Source: Pegoplata infirma (taxonomy: Eukaryota > Arthropoda > Insecta > Diptera > Anthomyiidae). Taken from it: a stretch of DNA of 64,000 nt. The position numbers and the translations under genes were made by a program. The stretch is taken from NCBI GenBank assembly GCA_963921195.1, contig OY992538.1:86055904-86119903 (forward strand), given 5' to 3'. Below the pieces are notes generated by a model, which saw only the letters and a program-made list of their open reading frames with translations, had not been told where the DNA came from and searched no databases. Shown in pieces: positions 22,001-34,000 of the stretch. The first letter of the stretch is position 1, and each line of letters begins with the position of its first letter.

Positions 22001-25000
22001 ATCCCCTGGGAACAAGTGCAGGACTTTGAACAACTTCTGACTAGAAATGCGCGCGTGGCACGATTTTTTTGTCATTCACGTGATTGACGCGTGATCGTGA
22101 GTGAATTTTTTTTACTCACGTAATCGTTAGTGACAGTGAATAGAAAAAATTGTTTCGTGCGTGAGTATTTTTTTCTCGTGAGTTTGCGTGATTGTTATTT
22201 GCTGTCTGAAACAGAAGACAAGTTATCCTTTAAAAATAGCGGTATTTTTTATTACGGTGCTTTATTTTCCTATATTCACCGGAGCTTTATTTTAATTTTT
22301 ATTGGTTTTATTTAAAAAACAAATACATCAATTCGTTATAAATTGTAGTCCGTATTTTATATTAATGTTCTTTTGTTGAAATTTTCTCCATTACTAAGAA
22401 TTTTAGTACCTGGTTAACAGTCACTTATTAAGTTTTCAATGAAACTGTCAAAAAAATGCTCATAACGGGGATAATTCAAATATTTACCAGATTAAAACTC
22501 CTATTTGGAAAATTGTTTCTTGAAGACAAAAAGTATTTTATACTTCCTTTATCACGGATTTTCAAGGTATTTTAATGAAATTTTGAAAATATCATAAAAA
22601 AAAGTGCAAACCCTTAATATTTGCAAAATATTCCGTTTGAAGGTATTTAAAAAAACCGGTTAACCGACAGAAAAAAACCGGTTTTCGGTGCACCGGAATT
22701 TTTCAATTTCGGTTAACCGGTTTGCAAAAAAAACGTAATTTTGGGAAAAACCCGGTTTTTCGGTTAACCGGTTAACAGGTTTATAAACACTACAAGTAAG
22801 AAAATCGTCATCATATTGAATTTAGAGCGTAATTAGTACCAAATTTGGATTTAAATAAATTTTTATGATTGTTTTTAGGAATTTAAATTCTTTTTGTGCA
22901 AGAAATCGAAAAAAGTAAAATAAAAATTTGTTTATTTTAATTTCATGAGTCTTCGTGAGCGTGATTATTTCGTGAGCGTAAGAAAAATTTAAGTTACTCC
23001 CGTGAGCGTGTGTGAACGAGAGCTGAAAAAAGAAATTACGTGCGTGATCGTTCGTGAGCAATATTTTGATTTCGTGAGCTTGCGTGAGTCAAAATCCCAT
23101 CGCTGCTTCTGACACACAAATTTTTCACTTCTTTAACAAAAATACAAAAAAAACTGTAAGAAAATGGAGTTTTTAGAGGTTGATTTAGTTCTTCAACCTG
23201 GTACGATTCTGTCCATTTCCGAACTTAACCAGCCAATGATCATAAGACATATTTGTGCCAAGTTTCAGGAGCGAAGCTCTTTTAATTTGGACTGCATCGT
23301 GCTTTCTACAGGCAGACGGACGGACATTCACAGAATGTCTTAGTATCTATTATGGATCAATATCATATATACTCTATGGGATCCCGACCGATATTTCGAT
23401 GCGTTGCACACGGAATTACAAAGTGATTATACCTTCATACTGTAGTTTGAGGGTATAAAAAACTGTGTATGTAATTTATCAATTTTAAGCTTGAAAACGT
23501 TCAGATTGAATTATTTATAGATATTTCTTAGAATTTTTTTTATATCATTTTTATTTTACTTTTTGTATTGAAAATTATCAGCTTTAGTATATAAAAAAAA
23601 AATAACTTGGTCAAAATATTAGTAAAAGGTGTAAATCACAACACCTTTTACTAATATTTTGACTAAGTTATTTTTTTTGAGTGTATACCCAGTCTGGAAT
23701 CGAACCACGGATATTTTTTTTATACCATTAACAATACTGGCAAGATGTCACTTTAGACCTCACTGACACTACATTGTTTAGATATGTATTTGATAGGGGT
23801 TATTCATAATACCTAAAGTGTACTTATAGTAGGTTTATTTGACAAATATTCATGCAATATCAGTCAAATAAACCTACATTAGATTTAAATCACTCATTAT
23901 GAATAGCCCAGGATAAAAATACTTGTTAGGAAATTTCCAATTTTCAAGTCAAAAAAGGAACACAAAGCCATTGTCCTACAGGTCCAATATTTTTGTAGGT
24001 TAATATCACAGTACATGAGTAGTAGATTCACAGAGTTGCATTTGATGTGTGTAAGTATTAAGCTGTGTTTATATCATACCACTGAGTATTAAGACCTGTC
24101 AAAAAATCGTGTGTAATATGATTTTGTTGACAGTCCAATAAGACTTTTGATTTTATGAAATATTTCAAAAAATGGCTGTGTGTTATTAGATTTGCATACA
24201 AACAGCTGTTTTTAAAAATGTCTTTTGATTTTGTTTATGATTTTTTGGCAGTATTAAGACTTTGGTAATATTTTACTTTCTTAAAATCCAAAGACTCGGT
24301 GGGATGATCTAAACACACCTTTAGTGACAGCACACGGTGTAACTTTTGACGTTTCATACAAAACGTAAACAAACATTATAAATACATACACAAAAGCTCA
24401 CACGTACAGGCACACTTACACTAGGCAGCGATGATAATTCTGTACTAAAAACCATGCCACCATATTGGAAAGTACGCAATTAGCACCATTGTTTGCATAC
24501 TAGTCTGTACTGTGGTTAATGTCGACCCTTAAAGGCAACTTTCCCAACCCCGTCATTTTCGAAATTCGAAAAAAGCTAAATTTGCTCCACCTTATTGTAC
24601 AACTATTACAAGACCTTTCAAGTAAAATTACATGATTCTTACTCAAACTCGTTAAAGACCAAAATGAAAAAAAAAATTTGGGACATAAGATACCCCTTCC
24701 TCGTATTCCTTTTTTAAAAACATTTATTTAAAATTTTGTAAAAAACAATTGATATTAACTTAATTGATTTTGACATGCTATAAAAGAAAAGCAGCAGAAG
24801 GTTACTTATTTAAAAATTAACTTTAACCAAGTGTTATTCGTATTGAAATTAAAATATATAAATTATTGTAGTTAAAACACTCAGGGCCATATTCATAATA
24901 ATTAAAGAATACCTAATGTAGTCTTAATTAAAAAATGTTCATGTAATTTCTGTCAAATTAACTAACATATTTTTTTTTTTAACTTTAATTATTATGAATA

Positions 25001-28000
25001 ACCCAGTTAATATTAACACTAACAAATAAACATTGTGTATAGTCATTTTTAAAAACAAATTTTATCTTTTTTCAATATTTCACATGTTTTGTTTTACATT
25101 TTCTTTAAAAAAAAAAACATATTAAGTTTTTCATTTTAAGTTTCATACAAAAAAAAAAAAAAAATTAAGTTTTTCCTTTAGTTTTTCAAATGTTTTCTAT
25201 TCTATTTTGGAAAACAATTAGTTTTTAAATCATATTTCGAACTCTCAATTATGTCAATAGCATTTTTGTTACCAACAAAAAAAAACAAAGTATAAAACTC
25301 ATTAATCTTTTAACCCATTTATTTGTGTTTAATTTCTTTAATTTTTTGAATTTTGAAAATACGTTAAAAACCTTTAACCTTTGTGTGTATAAAAAAAAAA
25401 ACTCAAATCTAGTGTTGTTTGTGTGTGTATGTGTTTATAAATGTGATAATTAAAATTTTACAAAAAATATATCTTTTTTTAGTTAATATTTTGTTGCATA
25501 CATTTTTTTAGCGAAATTAGTTGCTGATTTTTCGTTTATTTTTCGTTTAATTTAAAATTTGTGAAAGTTTAGCTTGAACATTTTTTGTATTAAGTTGTAA
25601 TTATCAACTGAGCCAAGAATACTAAGCTTTTATTTTTTACACTGTAAATTTTTTTATGATTTTTTTACGTTTTTTTTAGTTGGTTTTGTTTATTTTTTTT
25701 TTAATTTTTTTATTACTTCAGTTTTTTCTTCTCAGAAAGTTTTTATAAAAAATTTAGGTTTAGATTTTTTTTAAACAGGAACTTTTTTTTAGGTTATTTT
25801 AAACAGGTTAAATTTTTAAACACAATATAGATGGCGCTGGCGTTGGCGAAAAATATATCAGATTAATGAAGTAAAAAGGTTAATTTGGCTGGAAAGTGGT
25901 TAAAAAGCTGTCACGAACCATTTAAAATTTCAATTTGAAATAAATACCTTACAAGAAAAATGTATCTATAGATCCGAAATCACCTATCCCGTGACTGCTT
26001 AAGCAGGTTTTACATTGTCACACTTTGTATAATGTATTTTGTATAATCAACTTTTTTTGAAATGTATAACGTATCAGAAAATATTTTGAAAATTTTCAAA
26101 AAATAATATTTTGCTTTCGACTTTTCAATTTTATTGTGTTTATTTAAAATTAAAACAAAATTAAATAAATTGAGGCCAAAAAAATTATGTTTTTGTGTGT
26201 GGCAACGGATAATACTTTGTAATTATACAATTTGTAATGTGTTTTCGTTTGAATAATACATTTCAACACACAAAGTATAACAATGTAAAGGCCCTTTTAA
26301 ATCGGGGCATATCAATATAATGTCTATCACGGACACTTGAAAATTATAATTATCAAAAAAATTATACTTATTACACTGTGCAACAAGAAAAATGAGCCTC
26401 AACGGCTTCAACGCCATATGAAAGTAGACCATCAAATGGACAAAATCACCAAAGGGTTTTGCAAAGTCAGCTCGGATTTATTTTTTATAGCCCACTGAAG
26501 TTTTTATTTTTTTATCAAAGGCGTTTGGAAAACGTCAAAAATACTATAATAAGAACACATCTGAGCTTCAAAATATAATTTGATGTCTTCAGTGAAATTT
26601 TATGGCGGTTCTTTTCTTAAAACATTTTAACCTCTAACTGCCATTTTAAGGGGTCATTTTAGTCCTTTTTAAAAAACTAAACACAGAAGTCTAATAAAAC
26701 GTCCATTTAGAGGGTTAAAGTGTTCTACAAATATTTTCCCCATAAAATTTCACTAGGGGGTGTCAAATGTTCAAAGTTTGTGCGACACGCGCAAAGTGCT
26801 TAAAAAGGGTCAAGTATAAATAATCAATGTTTGTTTTTCTTTTACCAAAGCAGTGTTAAAAATTATCGACAAAAAAACAGTGCAAATATACTTTTGAGCT
26901 AAAAATGATGTTCTGATGTGTTTTATAAAATTTTATGATTGTTCTTTTCTTTTTCCAAATTAACCCTCTAGCTCCCGTTTTAAAGGGTAATTTTGGTCCT
27001 TTTTTAAAAGAAATACAAAAAAGTCTATAAAAAAAGGCAGTTAGAGTGTTAAAATGTTTTCCAAATATTTTATGCATCAAATTTTACTAGGGCACGTCTA
27101 AGACAGAAAGTTCGTCCAGCATATAGAAAATGCTTAAAAATTTTAAAGTATTCAAATTTTTTTTTTTTTTAATTTTTTTTGGGCCGAAATATAAAAAAAA
27201 AACAAGTAACATGGTTAAATTCGACTGTGTCGAATGTATTAATACCCTCAACGATGTAAAAAAGTTTATTTGCAAAAAAAAAAAAATCCCCGAAAAAAAT
27301 TTGTTGGTAAAAAAAAAATCGACAAAAATGTTTTTTGTTTTAAAAAAAATATGTTTGTTCTTGTTTAAATACCATTCGGTGATCAATTATGTTCACATGT
27401 GCCAACCAGCAGCCGAATTAAAGCATTTTGTGTTTTTAGGTTATGTTGAATGTACCACAATTTTCGAGGTGTTCTTATATTTTCGTTCATAACTTTTGAA
27501 CCGCTGAACCGATTTCGCTCAAATGCAATACCAAACTACTTAGGGCAACAACAAGTAAATATGCTAAGTCTTAGTTATATCTGTTTAATACTTTGGCCGT
27601 GATCACCATTTCCACAGACGGACAGTCATCGCTAGAATGTCTTAAAATCGATCACTGATCAATAATATATATGGGGGTTTTCGTGTCAACTGACACAACT
27701 TTACATTGTGGAGGGCCCCCGGGCCCCCTCCACAATGTAAAAAAGGGAGCTAGAGGGTTAATTTGGTCAAAGTAAAGAATCATCATAAAATTTTATAAAA
27801 CATATCAGAACATCATTTTTAGATCAAAAGTATATTTGCACTGTTTTTTGTCGATATTTTTTAACACTGCTTTGGTAAAAAAAAAACAAACATTGATTAT
27901 TTATACTTGACCCTTTTTAAGCACTTTGCGCATGTCGCACAAACTTTGAACATTTGACAACCCCTAGTGAAATTTTATGAGGAAAATACTTGTAGAACAT

Positions 28001-31000
28001 TTTAACCCTCTAAATGGACGTTTTATTAGACTTCTGTGTTTAGTTTTTGAAAAAGGACTAAAATGACCCCTTAAAATGGCAGTTAGAGGGTTAAAATGTT
28101 CTAAGAAAAGAACCGCCATAAAATTTCACTGAAGACATCAAATCATATTTTGAAGCTCAGATGTGTTTTTATTATAGTATTTTTGGCGTTTTCCAAACGC
28201 CTTTGACAAAAGTATTAAAACTTCAGTGGGCTATAAAAAAGAAATCTGAACTGACTTTGCAAAACCCTTTGGTGATTTTGTCCACTTGGTGGTTTACTTT
28301 CATATGGTGTTGAAGGCATTGAGGCTCAATGCGATGACCCAAAATTTGTTGCACAGTGTTATTGGCAATATTGAAAAAAAAATCTAGCCAAAAATAGTCG
28401 TTTTTGAATTAAAAAATCCACAAAAATCCCCACAACTGCACCGAAGTCGCCCCTAGATAGATATAATGTAAGACCGACCCCCATTAATTTTTGCAAAATG
28501 TGTAGGGATTAAAATTAATGGGTGTCGGTCTTACTTTTGAGTACTCTAAGACACGTCCTCTTCAAGCAAATTTAGGTTGTGTTAAAATGGTGACAAAATC
28601 GGATAATGTCATTTCACTCCTCTTCATTTTAAACTTAAAAATCGTTAACACGAAAATACCAGCTGATCGCGTTTTCGAGTTATTGCTAAATAATTACGCT
28701 GTTCGACAACAAAAACCTACCAGTGAAATATCCAACAGATTCTTAAAGATTTTGCTCTCCTGTGTCCAAATCTGCTATCCAACACAACAGTGGACCCACA
28801 AAAGTGCGAAATTATTATTTTTTTTTTTACTTTTAAACAGCGAATATCTTAAAAAGGGTAAGTGATAGAAAAAATTGGATGACAGATTTAAACCCACTGC
28901 TTAGGTATGTTTGGAAAAAATGTTAAAGGGCAAAAATTATTGGGGGTCAGTCTTACATTTTATCCATCTAGGTACGACTGCAGGGCAGTTGTGGGGCTTT
29001 TTGTGATTTTTTTTGTCAAAAACAACTATTTTTAAATTACAGAATGGTCCGCATGAGCTAGAGTCCCTAAACACGTTCAGATTGTGTTGGTATGTTCCCA
29101 AAAGTTGTTCAGCTTTACCGTGACAACAGTTTTTGCAAATATTGTTAGGAAAAATCAAAAGTTATACTGAAAAAAGTGAAAAAAACAATATTTATTTCTA
29201 AATTTTTTTTTTTAAAAAGTCCAAAAAAAAATAGTTTATTTTGGTATAAAATGTTAACAGAGTTTGTTCAACAGACTATTAGCAACATTAATGCTGAATA
29301 TAAGTGAGCGGTAGCACCAAGTCTGATTAAGCTGTTGGGAAAAAAAACTGATGACATCATATTTTGTATGTCCCACTGCTTTTCAAAATCTTAGGAGGTC
29401 CTTAAAAATAGTTGGACAATCCGAATATAGGGTTTTAAGTACTACCTTTTGGTAGTAGAATCGAACCCATACAGTCAAGTTCTTGTGTTTTTTTCACTGT
29501 TGCACAGTGTTATTATAAAACTGCATAAAATAATCCGCAAGTTAGGATTAATAAGTTTCTTAAAGGATTTTAAAGATGAACATTTTGGTAATATTTTACG
29601 GATTCATTGGTATTACAATGTTTGAAAAGCATACATTTACTCTGAGTTCCGTTCTTATCCAAATATTCATCTTCTCAACAATATTTTTACAAATCTGAAC
29701 CAATTTTTTCGCCATTGCTTAACGACATTATTGTGTTTAAATAAAAATTATCTATAATAAAATTAATGGAACTAATTTTTAATTATTTTCAATAATTTAT
29801 CTACCACGTATAACAAATATTTTATGATTTATGCACTATTTATGTGTAAATTTTTACAAAATCCAAAAACAAAAAAAAAACCATCCTCAAAATATAAAAA
29901 AAAAAAATCCTAAGGTCCTGGCCCGCCTGATGATTGTAGTACCATGCATAATACCACCATTACAACACATTCCGAATTGACGGGTAAATCATCAAATCTT
30001 TCAAATAGTCGTGATACGACAACAACATCTTGTTCGGCCTGTCCTTCGGGGAGTTGTTTAAATTTTTCCTCAACTGAAGAATCAGAACGTGATTATGATA
30101 TGTTATCGTCATCGGTATCACCTGTATGTAACTGTGATTGTGATTGTGCCACACAAACGGCTAATGCCACAATAAGTCCTACTGTAACAACATTGAATGC
30201 CTGCAGCACCTCCTCCTACTCCTCAGCCGCCTCTGCATGTAATGCCGCATCGGATGGACATCATTTTACCTTTTCCTCATCTGTAGCAAATTTAAAATTA
30301 CAATCTTCTTCTTCGTCATATAATTATAATCATCATCATCACCAGCATCATCCTCATCCTTCTTCTTCTACTTCTCAACATCACCAACTCCATCATCATG
30401 AACAAAACAATCATCCAGATCCAATTTATTATACATCCACTATGAATAATGCCGCCTCAACATCATCGTGTAATATTTCCTCTGCCATTTGCTCGGCCAA
30501 TGTCTGTGCCACTGGTCCAGTCAGCGCCTCTAATAGTTCATATTTATGTTCCACATCGGCTCCAACGGTAGCCAATAATAGTTTAACAACGCGACACTTG
30601 TCGATTAAAAAACGAACAAATTCATCAACACACAATAATAATACTTGTAGCATAAATAATAATTCCACCTCCACAACAACTACGACTTTGTGTAGTTTTA
30701 ATAATAAAACTTCATCACCACCACCTCCTCATCATTCCTCTAGTTCTTCTCGTGGTTTTGCTGGATTTTTTTGTAGCAACAATAGTCGATCAACATCAAA
30801 AAATGATGTTAATGAATTGTCATCGTCGTCGTCACAACAACAACAACATCACCATAATACTACCAACACCACCACCGCCCACCATCATCATCAACAACAT
30901 AATTTTGATAATAACCAACATAAACCAATGAAAGGTAGTGATAGTTTATCGGATGTTAGTGATACATTTGAATGGTGGTTTCAAAGACACAAAAGAAATT

Positions 31001-34000
31001 CCACAAAAAAATGCAGGTATATAGAGAAAACTACAAAAACAAATGAAAACAACAATGACAATGTGTCAATACATCTCATCCATCTTATCACATTTCATAA
31101 AAAAAGAAAATATGCATATTTTCAAAACTATCACTGGTTATTAGAAAGTCTTTTTTTTTTGTAAGGTAAACAAAGTTTCTCCCCCGTATTGAATTCTGGA
31201 AATATTCCGAGAATTTTTACATAGAAAAAAATGTCTCCTATTCTAAGATTTTTTTTAGAGAAACCATCTTATATTCTGAGAATTTTTCTAAAGAAAAAAT
31301 ATCTTAGATTCTGAGAACTTTAATATAGACAAAATGTCTTAGATCCTGAGAAATCTAAGATGTTTTTTCGTAAGAAAAATTTTCAAAATTTGAGAGTTCT
31401 TTTATTCAGAAAAATTCTGAAAATCTGAGAAGTTTTTTCTTTAGAAAAATTCTCAGAATTTGAAAAATGTTTTCTCTTAAAAATTCCTCAGAATCTAAGA
31501 CATTTTTTCTCTTAAAAAATTCACAGAATCTGAAACATTTTTTCCATAGAAAAATTCTCAGAATCTGAGACATTTTTTCTATAGAAAAATTCTCAGAATC
31601 TGAGACATTTTTTCTATAGAAAAATTCTCAGAATCTGAGACATTTTTTCTATAGAAAAATTCTCAGAATCTGAGACATTTTTTCTATAGAAAAATTCTCA
31701 GAATCTGAGACATTTTTTCTATAGAAAAATTCTCAGAATCTGAGACATTTTTTCTATAGAAAAATTCTCAGAATCTGAGACATTTTTTCTATAGAAAAAT
31801 TCTCAGAATCTGAGACATTTTTTCTATAGAAAAATTCTCAGAATCTGAGACATTTTTTCTATAGAAAAATTCTCAGAATCTGAGACATTTTTTCTATAGA
31901 AAAATTCTCAGAATCTGAGACATTTTTTCTATAGAAAAATTCTCAGAATCTAAAACATTTTTTCTATAGAAAAATTCTCAGAATCTGAGACATTTTTTCT
32001 ATCGAAAAAATCTCAGAATCTGAGACATTTTTTCTATAGAAAAATTCTCAGAATCTGAGATATTTTTTCTATAGAAAAATTCTCAGAATCTGAGACATTT
32101 TTTCTATAGAAAAATTCTCAGAATCTGAGACATTTTTTCTATAGAAAAATTCTCAGAATCTGAGACATTTTTTCTATAGAAAAATTCTCAGAATCTGAGA
32201 CATTTTTTCTATAGAAAAATTCTCAGAATCTGAGACATTTTTTCTATCGAAAAATTCTCAGAATCTGAGACATTTTTTCTATCGAAAAAATCTCAGAATC
32301 TGAGACAGTTTTTCTATAGAAAAATTCTCAGAATCTGAGAGATTTAAAACACACCCAATAAGCATTTTTTCTTAGGCCTCTACTAGAACATTGTCCACAT
32401 ATAAATTTTGTTAAATCTGGTAGGAAACAAAAAAAAATCAAGCGTTTAAAGTTTTCGTATGCAAAAGATGTCCTTCTTTGGGAGTTGCCCTTCTTTGGGC
32501 CTCCTCTGTTCAACGGCTGTGCTTCAAGTTTCAAACTTAAGCTTGAAAATACGTTAGTTACGGCTATTTCAAATTTCATGCCTGAATTATTTTCAAAACA
32601 TTCGACATTTCTTCCACTGTGTAACATTTTGAAGTTTTTGTTATTTCCAACTTTTTTTTGTGAATGCAAAACCATCTATCTCATCGAAAAATTATTGTAC
32701 ACATATTTTTGTTTCGAATACACATATTTTTGTTTTCTAAATAATGTTTGCAAGCAAAATAAGAATCTTTTTAAATCGTTTTGGCAATCTTCGATATATC
32801 GTATTTTTTTGGTTTTATCCAAAATTTGTACATTGCAAAACCCTCTATCTAATCACTTTTCAAAACCCTCTGTCTTGCATAAACTTGCAAAACGAACCAA
32901 CATTTTTAAAACGAAAGTGAGATTAAGTATTGGCTTAAAAAAGATATAGTAAATTTTAGATCTGTACATGCATTTAGCAAAATAACATGTGTTTTGGCGA
33001 TCCTGAAAATCGATTCTTTTGCGTTAAGGTATTGAATATAAGGCCTCGATGTGTTTTTGGTAACCAACGTCCACTTTTACTTATTCCTATGACATATGGT
33101 CTCATTTTTATTAGAATCCGTTTTCCGATACCAAATACATATGGAGCTCTGTTTGTTTTTCCAATTGCATAACACTCCCCTGTTTCTCAATATTTCATAT
33201 TTTAAATTACTTCCATTTCCTTGTCATCTTCTAAATATACTCACCTCTTCCTCACCTAGCACCACTTTCACCACATCCATTATCATTTATAATTCACCTT
33301 TAACAATTTTACTCACCACTGCTCCTCACTATTTGAAAATCTCTTTCTTTTCGTTTTTGTTTATTGTGCTTTTTTCGTTTTTGTTTTGTTTTTTTTTTCT
33401 ATTCCTCCAAAAAAAAAACTCATTGTTTTTCAAACAAACAAAAAACGAATGTAAACAAAACAAAAATACAAAAAAAAAAAACAAATAAATAGCAGTCACT
33501 CATCAACGAGTCAATTAAATTTAAATATTGGATTTAATTTCACATCAACTCATAGATCTTCACCAGTGAGTAGTTGTTGTGGCAGTAGTAGTCATGGTCG
33601 CTCCAGTCCGGATACCGATATGGGCGAACCGCCAACGTTGCCCCTAAGTCCAGGTTAGCAGATTGCCTCTATTGAGTGTTTTTATCAGTGTGTGTGTAAA
33701 AACTATATATTATATTCTTTAAATAGATCAAGTCAAATTTTTCTATAATTTTTCCACTCTTTTTTTCCAAATTTCTTGTTCTTTTACCAATAAGAAAAAG
33801 TTTTGAGTTTTTCTGTGTGTAAAAGAAACACTTTGCTTTGAATATTTCTTTTTTTATTGTTTCTATTGATTTCTTTCTTTAGATTTTATAAATAATTCAT
33901 TTTAATTTTTATTAAAAAAATCTTTTATTTGCAGTGTAAAAATGAATCTACAGTTTCTATTTGATGGCTCTTTTTTTATAGTTTCTTTTATTTCACCATT

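Larger units (their letters stand above)
21405..23457 (+). repeat. Dispersed repeat 'A' broken by three insertions
   Basis: The left part is 21405-21632, a middle fragment is 22001-22033 (AAGTGCAGGACTTTGAAC), and the right part is 23106-23457 with (GACG/GGAC) repeats and TTTGAGGGTATA. The insertions are a 300-bp TIR element, a 63-bp LINE tail and a 1064-bp hAT element. All have exact target duplications, so the order of events can be read. Confidence 0.8.

Noticed and set aside
27087..27492. Overlapping frames of 99 and 120 codons on both strands
   Set aside because: Both come from homopolymer A/T runs at the centre of a foldback element.
30429..30674. Minus-strand open frame of 81 codons inside alternative exon A
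   Set aside because: It is the antisense of low-complexity coding sequence; no start context or domain.
32485..32949. Open frame of 154 codons in intron 2
   Set aside because: No recognisable domain, and Phe/Leu/Lys-rich composition expected of AT-rich non-coding DNA; no suitable splice partners in phase.
33096..33488. Open frame of 130 codons just before alternative exon B
   Set aside because: Hydrophobic composition comes from T-rich DNA; ends in the A-rich tract before the acceptor; no homology recognised.
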